From assembly GCA_030682475.1 (NCBI GenBank), contig JAUXOA010000013.1:1-43963 (forward strand): a DNA stretch of 43,963 nucleotides, read 5' to 3'. The stretch comes from Rhodoferax sp. Lineage in GTDB: Bacteria > Pseudomonadota > Gammaproteobacteria > Burkholderiales > Burkholderiaceae_C. The translations under genes were made by a program, and so were the position numbers. A model generated the notes under the pieces. The model searched no databases and was not told where the DNA came from. It saw only the letters and a list, made by a program, of their open reading frames with translations. Shown here piece by piece: positions 33,010-41,938 of this stretch. Position 1 is the first letter of the stretch; the number at the start of each line of letters is the position of its first letter.

Positions 33010-34434
33010 ATGTCCGCCATTGACCTCCAAGCCCTGATTCCGAACAACGTCAACCTCGGAGAAAACCGCCAGCTCCAGCGCGCGCTGGAGCACTGGCAGC
33101 CGGCCTTCCTCAACTGGTGGGATGAGATGGGTCCCAGCGGCTTCAATGCCAAGGAGGTGTATTTGCGCACCGCCGTCGGCGTGGATGCCTCCGGCTGGGC
33201 CAGCTACGGCTACACCGCCATGCCCGATTACCGCTGGGGCATTTTCCTGGCCGACAAGGAAGCGGGCCGCAAGATCGGCTTTGGCGACCACATGGGCCAG
33301 GACGTGTGGCAGGACGTGCCCGGCGAATACCGCTCCACTTTCCGCCGCTTGATCGTCACACAAGGCGACACCGAACCGGCATCGGTCGAACAGCAGCGCC
33401 TGCTCGGCCATACCGCGCCCTCGCTGTATGACCTGCGCAATCTGTTCCAGGTGAATGTGGAAGAAGGCCGCCACCTCTGGGCCATGGTTTACCTGCTGCA
33501 CGCGCACTTCGGCCGTGACGGCCGCGAAGAGGCCGAAGAGCTGCTCCTGCGCCACAGTGGCGATGCCGACAAGCCGCGCATCCTGGGTACTTTTAACGAG
33601 CCCATGGACAACTGGCTGTCGTTCTTCATGTTCACCTACTTCACCGACCGTGACGGCAAGTTCCAGCTCAAGTCCTTCGCCGAGTCGGCTTTCGATCCGC
33701 TGGCGCGTACTGCTCGATTCATGCTGACCGAGGAAGCACACCACATGTTTGTGGGCGAGACCGGCGTCGGCCGCGTCATCAAGCGCACGCTGGAAGTAAT
33801 GAAGCAGATGGACACGGACGATGTGGCCACGCTGCGCAAAGCTGGCGTGATTGACCTGCCCACGGTCCAGAAATTCATGAACTTCTGGTTCACATCCTCG
33901 CTCGACCTATTTGGCTCTGAAGCTTCCAGCAACGCGGCCAACTACTTCAGCAACGGCATCAAGGGTCGGCCGGACGAAGCCAAGTTTGCCGACCATGTGG
34001 AGATTGATACTGAGATGACGCTCCAGGTGCCGGACGGCAAGGGCGGCCTGAAGAATGAAACCATCTCCACCCGCAACGGCATGAACGAGATCACGCGCCT
34101 GGAGTACGTGAAGGACTGCAATGTCGGCGTGACGCGCTGGAATATGACTGTCAAGCGAGCAGGCGTGGACTTTGAACTGTCCTTGCCATCAACTCGCTTT
34201 CGTCGTCAAGTTGGAGCATGGGCCAGCGCCCACACCGACCCGCAGGGCCATCCCATCAGCGCCGCTGAGTTTGAAGCGAAAAAAGACCAATGGTTGCCGA
34301 CCGATGAAGACAAAACCTTCATCCATAGCCTGATGCAGCGTGTCGCCGAGCCCGGCAAGATGGCAGCCTGGATTGCACCGCCTGATCGCGGCATCAACTC
34401 CAACCCGGTTGCGTACGAGTACGTGAAACTCTGA
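33010..34434 (+). CDS. boxB: BoxB, benzoyl-CoA 2,3-epoxidase di-iron subunit
   Basis: A 474-residue di-iron oxygenase that epoxidises benzoyl-CoA with O2, receiving electrons from the BoxA reductase. Seen: di-iron ligand regions EEGRHLWAMVYLLHAHFGRD (from residue 151) and MLTEEAHHMFVGETG, with E-x2-H patterns, and the BoxB C-terminus SNPVAYEYVKL. AGGAAACATC precedes the ATG. It is the last box gene before phoB: no boxA follows, and only 60 bp separate it from the convergent phoB. An inexact hairpin GGCAAGCA/TGCTGCC lies in that gap without a U-run. Confidence 0.96.
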   Translation: MSAIDLQALIPNNVNLGENRQLQRALEHWQPAFLNWWDEMGPSGFNAKEVYLRTAVGVDASGWASYGYTAMPDYRWGIFLADKEAGRKIGFGDHMGQDVWQDVPGEYRSTFRRLIVTQGDTEPASVEQQRLLGHTAPSLYDLRNLFQVNVEEGRHLWAMVYLLHAHFGRDGREEAEELLLRHSGDADKPRILGTFNEPMDNWLSFFMFTYFTDRDGKFQLKSFAESAFDPLARTARFMLTEEAHHMFVGETGVGRVIKRTLEVMKQMDTDDVATLRKAGVIDLPTVQKFMNFWFTSSLDLFGSEASSNAANYFSNGIKGRPDEAKFADHVEIDTEMTLQVPDGKGGLKNETISTRNGMNEITRLEYVKDCNVGVTRWNMTVKRAGVDFELSLPSTRFRRQVGAWASAHTDPQGHPISAAEFEAKKDQWLPTDEDKTFIHSLMQRVAEPGKMAAWIAPPDRGINSNPVAYEYVKL

Positions 34435-34494
34435 TCGAGCTGGTGCAGTGTGGAGGTCACTGCGACATGCCAACGGCAAGCAGGTATTGCTGCC

Positions 34495-35217
34495 TCAAAC
34501 ACTGGCCTGCGAAGGCGGGGCCAGTACCGGTTGAGCTGTCAGGCGGTAGCCCGCGCCTCGCACTGTTTCTATCATTTGGCCCGCATTGGCGCCCAGCGCC
34601 TCCCGCAAACGCTTGACATGAACGTCAACCGTACGTTCTTCAATGAAGACATGATCGCCCCAGACCTTGTCCAGCAACTGCGAGCGACTGTGAACGCGCT
34701 CGGCATGGCTCATCAGGTATTGCAGCAACTTGAACTCGGTGGGGCCCAGTTTCAACATCTGTTCCTTGAACGACACGCGGTAGGTTGACGCATCAAGCGA
34801 CAGCGCACCGATTGAAACGACGCCACCCACTTTCTCGGGTGCACGCCGTCTGAGCACGGCACGCACTCTGGCCAAAAGTTCTTTGGTGGAAAACGGTTTG
34901 GTGATGTAGTCGTCAGCGCCGGCGTCCAGACCTGCTACCCGGTCCACCTCATCGCCACGGGCGGTCAGCATGATGATCGGAACCCCCTTGGTACGGGGGT
35001 TCGAACGCCACCGCTTGGCCAGCGTCAAACCACTCTCACCGGGCAGCATCCAGTCCAGCAGGATGACGTCAGGCAACACCGCATCAAGCTCGCACTGCGC
35101 CGTCGCGCTGTCGATGGCCCACGTTGGGCGAAATCCGTTGTGGCGCAGGTTGACTGCAATCAGCTCGGCAATGGCCGGTTCATCTTCGACAATCAAGACC
35201 CCTGGCTGATGCCTCAT
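34495..35217 (-). CDS. phoB: Phosphate-regulon response regulator PhoB
   Basis: A 240-residue OmpR/PhoB-type regulator. Seen: receiver acidic pair E11-D12, phosphoacceptor D55 in LLDWMLPG, K in ITKPFSTKELLARV, and a C-terminal winged helix with LLQYLMSHAERVHSRSQLLDKVWG and ERTVDVHVKRLREAL. It binds Pho boxes such as those at 39807 and 40199. The start overlaps the phoU stop as ATGA. phoR, normally next, is missing here and found at 15519-16910. Confidence 0.96.
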   Translation of the reverse strand: MRHQPGVLIVEDEPAIAELIAVNLRHNGFRPTWAIDSATAQCELDAVLPDVILLDWMLPGESGLTLAKRWRSNPRTKGVPIIMLTARGDEVDRVAGLDAGADDYITKPFSTKELLARVRAVLRRRAPEKVGGVVSIGALSLDASTYRVSFKEQMLKLGPTEFKLLQYLMSHAERVHSRSQLLDKVWGDHVFIEERTVDVHVKRLREALGANAGQMIETVRGAGYRLTAQPVLAPPSQASV

Positions 35218-35930
35218 TTCACCACCGATTCAATCTGCTCCATCGAGGTGTGGCGAATGTCTTCGCCCTTGACCACATAAATAATGAACTCGGCAATATT
35301 TTTGGCGTGATCGCCAATGCGCTCAATGGCTTTCGCCAGGAAGAGCAAATCAAGACTCGGTGAAATCATGCGCGGATCTTCCATCATGTAGGTAATCAGT
35401 TTTCGAACAAAGCCGTCGAACTCTTTGTCAATCAGATCATCCTCCTTCAGGATCGACACCGCCGCCGCCGTGTCCAGTCGCGCAAAGGCATCAAGCGCTT
35501 TTCGCAGCAAAGCAGAGGCCATGTCCGCCGCCACTCTCAGTTCAAGGGACGGCAGCGAACGGGGCGCACCACTGCGGATGATGGAACGCACCATGCGCGC
35601 AATTTTCTCGGCCTCGTCGCCCACACGCTCCAGATTGGCGGTGGTTTTTGAGATCGCAATCAACAAGCGAAGATCCCGTGCTGTTGGCTGGCGGCGCGCA
35701 ATGATGGACGACAGCTCGCGGTCAATGTCGATCTCCATCGTGTTGACGCGTGTTTCCATCTCGGTCACCTGATCGGCAGCCTCACTGCTGAACTGGGACA
35801 GGGCGTAAACGGCGGTGCGAATCTGGGATTCGACCAGGCCGCCCATTTCCATCACGCGTGAAGATACGCCGTTCAGTTCACTGTCAAACTGACTGGACAA
35901 GTGTTTATCAGTCATGAGTTTATCGGTCAT
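35214..35930 (-). CDS. phoU: Phosphate transport regulator PhoU
   Basis: A 238-residue all-helical protein with two PhoU repeats that couples PstSCAB to PhoR signalling. Seen: FDSELNGVSSRVMEMGGLVE, the metal-binding E-x3-D patterns (ETRVNTMEIDID, and DLLFLAKAIERIGDHAKNIAE), typical of PhoU. The N-terminus carries a small internal duplication (MTDKL MTDKH) that gives two possible starts, 35930 and 35915; the first has GGAAGG 11 nt upstream. It begins 2 nt after the pstB stop. Confidence 0.95.
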   Translation of the reverse strand: MTDKLMTDKHLSSQFDSELNGVSSRVMEMGGLVESQIRTAVYALSQFSSEAADQVTEMETRVNTMEIDIDRELSSIIARRQPTARDLRLLIAISKTTANLERVGDEAEKIARMVRSIIRSGAPRSLPSLELRVAADMASALLRKALDAFARLDTAAAVSILKEDDLIDKEFDGFVRKLITYMMEDPRMISPSLDLLFLAKAIERIGDHAKNIAEFIIYVVKGEDIRHTSMEQIESVVK

Positions 35931-35932
35931 TA

Positions 35933-36727
35933 TTAGCCAAACCTTCCGGTAATATAGTCTTCGGTTTCCTGGCGTTTCGGTTTCATGAAGATGTCACTGG
36001 TGACGCCGTATTCCACCATCTCGCCCAGGTACATATAGGCCACGTAATCCGACACACGGGCCGCCTGCTGCATATTGTGCGTCACGATCAGTATCGTGAC
36101 CTTGCTTTTGAGTTCGCCGATGAGTTCTTCAATGCTTCCAGTGGCTATCGGGTCCAACGCTGATGTAGGCTCGTCAAACAGGATGATCTCCGGATCAGTG
36201 GCCAAGGACCGGGCAATACACACACGCTGCTGTTGACCGCCGGACAGATTGGTGGCCGTCTCTCTCATCCGGTCTTTGACCTCATTCCAGATGGCGGCTG
36301 CCTTGAGGGCGGATTCAACCTTGTCTTCCAGATAACTCTCGGATTTTTCACCGCGCACACGCAGGCCATAAGCCACGTTCTCAAAAATCGACTTGGGAAA
36401 TGGATTCGGTTTCTGAAACACCATGGAAATGCGCATGCGCACCTCGATCGGGTCCACCGCATGGTCGAGAATATCCACATCGTCCGGGTAGAGTTCGATT
36501 TTTCCGTCGTAGCGGTGGCCGGGGTAGAGGTCGTGCATGCGGTTGAAGCAGCGCAGGTAGGTTGACTTGCCGCAGCCGCTGGGCCCGATCAGGGCCGTGA
36601 CGCTGTTCTCGTAAATCGGCAGGGTGACGCCCTTCAATGCTTTGAAGGCGCCGTAATAAAAGTCGAGATTTTTCGACTGGGCCTTCAGCGCAGGCGCGTT
36701 GTCGGGAAGCGTAATGGTGGATGGCAT
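35933..36727 (-). CDS. pstB: Phosphate ABC transporter ATP-binding protein PstB
   Basis: A 264-residue ATPase of the high-affinity phosphate importer. Seen: Walker [10 protein letters not shown], the PstB-specific [14 protein letters not shown], signature [16 protein letters not shown], Walker [14 protein letters not shown], and H-loop [16 protein letters not shown]. Located between pstA (24 bp) and phoU (2 bp), all in one operon. Confidence 0.97.
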   Translation of the reverse strand: MPSTITLPDNAPALKAQSKNLDFYYGAFKALKGVTLPIYENSVTALIGPSGCGKSTYLRCFNRMHDLYPGHRYDGKIELYPDDVDILDHAVDPIEVRMRISMVFQKPNPFPKSIFENVAYGLRVRGEKSESYLEDKVESALKAAAIWNEVKDRMRETATNLSGGQQQRVCIARSLATDPEIILFDEPTSALDPIATGSIEELIGELKSKVTILIVTHNMQQAARVSDYVAYMYLGEMVEYGVTSDIFMKPKRQETEDYITGRFG

Positions 36728-36751
36728 GGTGCGTTGATCTCAGAAGAAGGA

Positions 36752-37684
36752 TTACCACTTGATATTTTTGCGAAGGCGATAGCGCAACCAGATGGCCAGA
36801 CCATTCATGCCCAGGGTCAGGAACACCAGCACGAGACTTGCCGCCGCGGCGTTGGCGTGGAAGGCTGGATCAGGCCGGGAGGTCCAGTTGAAAATCTGGA
36901 TCGGCATCACGGTAAACGGGGAGAATAGCCAGTCAAAAAGGCCTGCGGCGGGATCGCCCGTGAACGGCATGGGCGGCAGGAAGGCGATAAATGTCAGCGC
37001 CCCAATCGTGATAATGGGTGCGGTCTCGCCGATGGCCCGGGACAGACCGATGATCACACCCGTCAGGATGCCAGGCATGCCGTAGGGCACCAGGTGGTCG
37101 CTGACCACTTGCCACCTGGTCGCGCCACAGGCATAAGCCCCTTCACGGATCATTTGGGGAATGGCTCTAAGCGCTTCACGCGTAGTCACAATCACAATCG
37201 GCAAAATCAGCAGCGCCAGCGTCAACCCGGCCGACAAAATGCTCTGGCCAAAGCCGAAGGCATAGACAAACAGCCCGAGCGCCAGCAAGCCATAGACAAT
37301 GGAGGGCACGCCGGCCAGGTTGCTGATATTGATCTCGATGACATCAGTGAACCAGTTTTTACGGGCGTACTCTTCAAGGTAGATGGCGCTGGCAATACCC
37401 ACCGGTATCGCAAACAGGGCGGTGACGATCATCACAAAAAATGACCCGACCCAAGCCGACAAAATGCCTGCCTGCCCCGCCTTACGCGACGGAAAGTTGG
37501 TAAAAAACTCGGCTGAAATCCGCGGAAAACCGTCGATCGCCATTTGCGCGAACAAGGCGACCAGTGTCAGGATCGCCAGGGAGATCGCGGCCAGGCCCAC
37601 CAGACCAAAGATGACATCCCAGCGCCTGCGCGATTTGATGATGGCACGAAGCTCTTCCGTGCGATTTGTATTGCGACTCATCAA
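36752..37684 (-). CDS. pstA: Phosphate ABC transporter permease PstA
   Basis: A 310-residue inner-membrane permease. Seen: six hydrophobic segments, LEEYARKNWFTDVIEINISN and the permease loop EALRAIPQMIREGAYACGAT with the conserved EAA-Gly pattern, then GLSRAIGETAPIITIGA. The start overlaps the pstC stop by 4 nt. Confidence 0.95.
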   Translation of the reverse strand: MMSRNTNRTEELRAIIKSRRRWDVIFGLVGLAAISLAILTLVALFAQMAIDGFPRISAEFFTNFPSRKAGQAGILSAWVGSFFVMIVTALFAIPVGIASAIYLEEYARKNWFTDVIEINISNLAGVPSIVYGLLALGLFVYAFGFGQSILSAGLTLALLILPIVIVTTREALRAIPQMIREGAYACGATRWQVVSDHLVPYGMPGILTGVIIGLSRAIGETAPIITIGALTFIAFLPPMPFTGDPAAGLFDWLFSPFTVMPIQIFNWTSRPDPAFHANAAAASLVLVFLTLGMNGLAIWLRYRLRKNIKW

Positions 37685-38646
37685 TAAGCCTCCCGATATT
37701 TGCGGCGCAGCCAGTGGCCCAAAAGATTGAACATCAGCGTAATCAGCAGCAGCGTCAAACCGGCAGCAAAGATAGTCTGGTAACCCACGCTGCCATGCGG
37801 CAAGTCGCCCAGCGCCACTTGCACGATGAAGGACGTGATGGTAGCCGCAGGCTCCAGCGGATTAAGCGACAGGTTGGGCTGCATGCCGGCCGCCACGGCA
37901 AGAATCATGGTTTCGCCCACCGCACGCGAAATGCCCAGGATATAGGCCGAAGCGATGCCGGAGAAGGCTGCCGGCACCACGACCCGGGTGGCGGTCTGAA
38001 AACGCGTGGCGCCCATGGCGTAAGAGCCCTCGCGCAGACTCATGGGCACAGCGCGCATCGCATCTTCGGACAGGGACGACACATAAGGAATGATCATGAC
38101 TCCCATCACAATGCCCGCCGACAGGACGTTGAATGTAGGCAAGCCGGGGTATATTTTTTGGATTAGGGGCGTGATCACCAGCAAAGCAAAAAAGCCGTAA
38201 ATAATCGTAGGCACCCCGGACAAAAGCTCCAGCACGGGCTTGAGCACCTCGCGTACGCGGTGTTCGGCAAACTCGGACAGGTAGATGGCGATGATGGTGC
38301 CCAGTGGTATCGCGATGGACAAAGCCACCAACGAGCTCGACAGCGTGCCCGACAGCAGCACCACGATGCCAAAGTGGGCATCGTCAAACAGCGGCGTCCA
38401 CTGCGTATCGGTCAGGAATGTCCAGAGCGGAACATTGCTGAAGAAGAGCAGGGACTCCTTGAGCAGGATGTAGACAATGGCCAGGGTGGTGAACACCGAG
38501 ACACAGGCGGCCATGAGCAGCACCAACTCAGTCACCCGGTCTGTGCGTTTGCGTGCGGCCTTGATTTGGGCCAGTTCAGCAAGGCGGGCGGCACCCGTCA
38601 ATCTTTCAGCAATCACAATGCGGTCCGAAGTAGTGGAGACACTCAT
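37681..38646 (-). CDS. pstC: Phosphate ABC transporter permease PstC
   Basis: A 321-residue inner-membrane permease paired with PstA. Seen: the first membrane segment after an N-terminal cytoplasmic stretch of about 40 residues, VLELLSGVPTIIYGFFAL, the EAA-type loop EDAMRAVPMSLREGSYAMGAT, and LGISRAVGETMILAVAAG. It begins 100 bp after pstS, with an intrinsic terminator in the gap, so its expression is probably below that of pstS. Confidence 0.95.
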   Translation of the reverse strand: MSVSTTSDRIVIAERLTGAARLAELAQIKAARKRTDRVTELVLLMAACVSVFTTLAIVYILLKESLLFFSNVPLWTFLTDTQWTPLFDDAHFGIVVLLSGTLSSSLVALSIAIPLGTIIAIYLSEFAEHRVREVLKPVLELLSGVPTIIYGFFALLVITPLIQKIYPGLPTFNVLSAGIVMGVMIIPYVSSLSEDAMRAVPMSLREGSYAMGATRFQTATRVVVPAAFSGIASAYILGISRAVGETMILAVAAGMQPNLSLNPLEPAATITSFIVQVALGDLPHGSVGYQTIFAAGLTLLLITLMFNLLGHWLRRKYREAY

Positions 38647-38678
38647 TGTAGGTTTCGTTTTGGTAGAGAGGACAGATC

Positions 38679-38717
38679 AAAAAAACCTGTCTGCAACTCC
38701 CCAGAAGTTGCAGGCAG
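38679..38717 (-). terminator. Attenuating terminator between pstS and pstC
   Basis: On the minus strand a 12-bp stem, CTGCCTGCAACT (38717-38706) with AGTTGCAGACAG (38698-38687; one G-U pair), is followed after one base pair by seven T (38685-38679). It separates the abundant binding protein from the permease genes. Confidence 0.88.
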
Positions 38718-38746
38718 ATCATGTTCAGGCACTTGGATGAATCAGC

Positions 38747-39748
38747 TTACAGCTTGGCTTCGCGCTTGACCAGTTCTTCAATGCTGATGCCCACCTCGTT
38801 TTTGCCGCCGAAGATGGTGCCTTTTTTATTCTCGGCCATATGCTTGATGTTCGCAGTGTAGATGGCAGCCGGCAAAGGAACGTACTTCACCTCCTTGGCC
38901 ATCTTGGCTCCCTGGGTCATGTAAAAGTCCACGAACTTCTTGACTTCGGGCTTGGCCAGGGATTTGGCATTGATGTAAATAAAAATCGGGCGGGCCAGTG
39001 GCTGGTAGGTACCGGCGATCACGGTCTCAGGGCTGGGCGATACCGCAGGTTTGCCTTCCTTCTCGACGATGGGCAGGGCTTTGAGCTTGTTGGTGTTTTC
39101 TGCGTAGTACGCATAACCAAAATAGCCAATGGCATTCACATCACCGGCAACACCCTGCACCAGCACATTGTCGTCTTCGGAAGCGGTGAAATCGCCACGG
39201 CTGGACTTCGATTTGCCGACGATGGCTTCGGTGAAGTAATCGAAGGTGCCGGAATCAGAACCGGCACCGAACAGCTTCATAGGCTGGTCGGGCCATGTCG
39301 GGTTGACCTGGTTCCAGCGCATGACTTTGCCCTGCGCCGCAGGTTCCCACATCTTCTTGAGCTCGGCGACGGTGGCCTGTTTGAGCCATGTGTTCTTGGG
39401 GTTGATCACCACGGTCAGCGCATCAAAGGCGACAGGCAGCTCGAAGTACTCGACCCCGATTTTTTTGCAATCGGCCATCTCGGAAGCTGTAATCGGGCGC
39501 GAAGCATCTGCAATATCTATTTCGCCACGGCAAAACTTCTTGAAGCCGCCGCCGGTGCCGGACACACCCACGGTGACTTTCAGGCCTTTGTTGGCCTTCT
39601 GGAATTCTTCGGCAACCGCCTCAGTCACGGGGTAAACCGTGCTGGAGCCGTCGATTTTGACAACCTGCGCGATAGTGGCCAGAGGCATTGCGCCCAGGAA
39701 GGCCAGCGCCGAGGTGGCCAGAATGGATTTGATAGGTAACGATTTCAT
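38747..39748 (-). CDS. pstS: Phosphate ABC transporter substrate-binding protein PstS
   Basis: A 333-residue periplasmic phosphate-binding protein. Seen: signal peptide ATSALAFLGAMPLATIAQ, then KIDGSSTVYPVTEAVAEEF and GVSGTGGGFKKFCRGEIDIADASRPI with the phosphate-binding Ser, Gly and Arg/Asp residues, and LFGAGSDSGTFDYF. The start at 39748 has AAGGAAAT upstream; an in-frame start at 39775 lies within the leader. A Pho box is 59-76 bp upstream, so it is PhoB-activated. Confidence 0.96.
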   Translation of the reverse strand: MKSLPIKSILATSALAFLGAMPLATIAQVVKIDGSSTVYPVTEAVAEEFQKANKGLKVTVGVSGTGGGFKKFCRGEIDIADASRPITASEMADCKKIGVEYFELPVAFDALTVVINPKNTWLKQATVAELKKMWEPAAQGKVMRWNQVNPTWPDQPMKLFGAGSDSGTFDYFTEAIVGKSKSSRGDFTASEDDNVLVQGVAGDVNAIGYFGYAYYAENTNKLKALPIVEKEGKPAVSPSPETVIAGTYQPLARPIFIYINAKSLAKPEVKKFVDFYMTQGAKMAKEVKYVPLPAAIYTANIKHMAENKKGTIFGGKNEVGISIEELVKREAKL

Positions 39749-39795
39749 GTGATTTCCTTTCGGGGTGATAAACAAAATAAATTCAGTCTTACTTT

Positions 39796-39824
39796 ATGTC
39801 ATAAATGTGACAAATCAGTGACAA
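39796..39824 (-). promoter_or_regulatory. Pho box of pstS operon
   Basis: On the minus strand two identical heptamers TTGTCAC (39824-39818 and 39813-39807) are 11 bp apart, the spacing of a PhoB dimer site. A third, imperfect half-site ATGACAT follows at 39802-39796 and may overlap the -10 region. The site is placed as a -35 substitute for pstS. Confidence 0.88.
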
Positions 39825-39829
39825 AAAAT

Positions 39830-40144
39830 TCAAACTGACTTGCAGCCCTTCATGGCCGACTTGCCGTTGTGGAACAGTTCCGCAGCCCCAGGGCCTTGGG
39901 TCACCAGTTTCCAATTGGCATCCTCATAGACGCCACCGCCCTTGCTGTCGAGTTCGTAGCCGCCTTCGTAGCGAACGCGCACTGTGCTGCCGTCAGCGGC
40001 AAGACGCACCTGAAAACGCTTGCCGCCATCGCATGCAAAGTCAACAAATTGGCCTGCTTTCATACCAGCAGGAACTGTCGGGCCGGAGGCACAGCCAGCC
40101 AGCAGGCCGATGGCGATGAAGGGAGCGGTAAAAATAAATTTCAT
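39830..40144 (-). CDS. MliC-family lipoprotein (C-type lysozyme inhibitor-like)
   Basis: A 104-residue lipoprotein. Seen: signal peptide with lipobox LLAGC (Cys near residue 17), then an MliC/PliC-like beta domain with FACDGGKRFQVRL, VRVRYEGGYELDSKGGGVYEDANW, AAELFHNGKSAMKGCK, with two cysteines placed to form the domain's disulfide. The family inhibits c-type lysozyme in the periplasm or outer membrane. CAGGAG lies 9 nt before the ATG at 40144. A Pho box 55-72 bp upstream indicates control by phosphate starvation, unusual for this family as far as known to me. Its 3' end lies 6 bp before the pstS Pho box. Confidence 0.85.
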   Translation of the reverse strand: MKFIFTAPFIAIGLLAGCASGPTVPAGMKAGQFVDFACDGGKRFQVRLAADGSTVRVRYEGGYELDSKGGGVYEDANWKLVTQGPGAAELFHNGKSAMKGCKSV

Positions 40145-40198
40145 GCGGGTATCTCCTGGTAAATGAGTTGCTAACAAGTCGTAGTTTCAAGGCGATGT

Positions 40199-40216
40199 GT
40201 GACAAAGGCATGACAA
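40199..40216 (-). promoter_or_regulatory. Second Pho box, upstream of the MliC-like gene
   Basis: On the minus strand TTGTCAT (40216-40210), 4 nt, TTGTCAC (40205-40199): the same 11-bp repeat as at pstS. It points to the MliC-like lipoprotein gene. The 294-bp gap to ppx (40145-40438) otherwise holds a TTGACA at 40314 without a convincing -10, and a weak TATGCT near 40392. Confidence 0.82.
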
Positions 40217-40438
40217 AAGGGTGAATTTTTGCGTCGTCAACGATGATCACCGTTGCGTGCGGAAAACGGTCTCAGAAGCCGCCGGTCTTGCCCATCCGCA
40301 CGACTGCTCGGGGTTGACACTGCTGATGACAAATGCAAAAGAAATCGCTTTATTGTTGAGGGCCACCAAAGCATCAGAGTACCGCAGGAATGCTATGCTG
40401 GACCTCAAAATAAAAACGCACGCAATAAAATCTCACAC

Positions 40439-41938
40439 ATGCAAAATGGAACTCGCCTTGCTGCCGTGGACTTGGGCTCGAACAGCTTTCGCCTCGAAAT
40501 AGGCCACTTCGACCACGGGCGGATTCACCGCACCGAATACCTCAAGGAAACCGTCCGCCAGGGCAATGGCCTGGATGCCGACCGCAACCTGACGCCGCAG
40601 GCCATGCAGCGCGGCTGGGACTGCCTGGCGCGCTTTGGTGAACGCCTGGCCGGCTTCAAAAAAGGCGAGGTGCGCGCGGTCGCCACCCAGACCCTGCGCG
40701 AAGCGCGCAACCGCGACGAATTTCTGGCCCGTGCCGACAAAATCCTGGGCTTCGCCATCGATGTCATTTCCGGCCGCGAAGAAGCCCGTCTGATTTACCA
40801 GGGTGTGGCCCATCTGCTGCCGCAGTCCGATGAGCGGCGTCTGGTGGTCGATATCGGTGGCCGCTCCACCGAAATGATTCTGGGCAAGGGCCTGGATGCC
40901 CGGACGATGGAGTCCTACCGGGTCGGCAGCGTAGCCTGGTCCATGAAGTATTTCCCGGACGGCCAGTTCAGCGCCCGTGCTTTCCAGATGGCCGAAATAG
41001 CCGCCAAGGCGGTGCTGGACGAAGCCATCAACACCTATCGCGCGGGCAGTTGGGACGTCGCCTACGGCTCATCCGGCACGATTGGCGCCGTCAGCGATGT
41101 ACTGAGTGCCGCCGGCTGGCCAGTGGGCCTGGTCACGCGCGATGGGCTGAGTTGGCTGCTGGAGCGGCTGCTCAAGGCCCAAAGCGCAGACCGCCTGAAG
41201 CTCGATGGCATGAAGGACGACCGGCGTGCCGTGATCGGCGGCGGCGTCAGCGTGCTGCGGGCCGCGTTTGAGCTGCTGGGCATAGAGCGGATGCAGGCGG
41301 CCCAGGGCGCCTTGCGTCACGGCGTGTTGTATGACCTGTTGGACCGCGAACAAGACATCACCGATCTGCGCTCCACCACGGTGCAGCGGCTGGCCCGGAA
41401 ATTTGAGGGCGATACCGTCCAGTCCGAACGCGTCAGCAAAGTCGCCCAAATCCTGTTCCAGCAAGCCAGCAGTGGTCTGTCGCCGGCCGAGCTGGCGCGT
41501 TTTCAGCGCAAGCTCGACTGGGCGGCCCAATTGCATGAAATCGGCAGCCAGATCTCGCACAGCGACTACCACAAGCACGGCGCCTACATTCTGGACAATG
41601 CCGATGCCATGGGTTTCGCCTTGTCCGAACTCCACAAGCTCAGCCTGCTGGTACTCGGACACCGGGGCAAACTGCGCAAATTGGAGGTCGACTTTAAAGA
41701 CGAATTATTCGTGCAACAGTTGCTCACCCTGCGCCTGGCCGTCATCTTGTGCCACGCCCGGCGTGACCCTGATTTGGATGGCTTGGCGTTGACACGTGAT
41801 GTGAAGAATGCCAATTGTTTTGTCCTGGGCTACCGACCCGGATGGGCTCAGGCCTTTCCTCAATCGGCCCATCTGTTGCGCGAAGAGGTGCTGGCCTGGC
41901 AAAAGACACCCTGGTCGCTGACCCTTAGCGAACGCTGA
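40439..41938 (+). CDS. ppx: Exopolyphosphatase Ppx/GppA family
   Basis: A 499-residue enzyme that releases phosphate from polyphosphate ends (or acts on pppGpp). Seen: ASKHA phosphate loop AAVDLGSNSFRLEIG (8-22), VRAVATQTLREARN, ISGREEARLIYQGV, VVDIGGRSTEMILG, YGSSGTIGAVSDV, and a C-terminal HD-like domain with LHEIGSQISHSDYHKHGAYIL. The start at 40439 matches family N-termini; an in-frame start at 40253 would add 62 unrelated residues. It is next to the pst-pho genes and divergent from the Pho-box-bearing lipoprotein gene, in keeping with phosphate metabolism. The 3' end overlaps the convergent EAL-GGDEF gene by 14 nt. Confidence 0.93.
   Translation: MQNGTRLAAVDLGSNSFRLEIGHFDHGRIHRTEYLKETVRQGNGLDADRNLTPQAMQRGWDCLARFGERLAGFKKGEVRAVATQTLREARNRDEFLARADKILGFAIDVISGREEARLIYQGVAHLLPQSDERRLVVDIGGRSTEMILGKGLDARTMESYRVGSVAWSMKYFPDGQFSARAFQMAEIAAKAVLDEAINTYRAGSWDVAYGSSGTIGAVSDVLSAAGWPVGLVTRDGLSWLLERLLKAQSADRLKLDGMKDDRRAVIGGGVSVLRAAFELLGIERMQAAQGALRHGVLYDLLDREQDITDLRSTTVQRLARKFEGDTVQSERVSKVAQILFQQASSGLSPAELARFQRKLDWAAQLHEIGSQISHSDYHKHGAYILDNADAMGFALSELHKLSLLVLGHRGKLRKLEVDFKDELFVQQLLTLRLAVILCHARRDPDLDGLALTRDVKNANCFVLGYRPGWAQAFPQSAHLLREEVLAWQKTPWSLTLSER

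Noticed and set aside
34435..34494. Terminator between boxB and phoB
   Set aside because: Only a weak hairpin with mismatches and no U-run on either strand.
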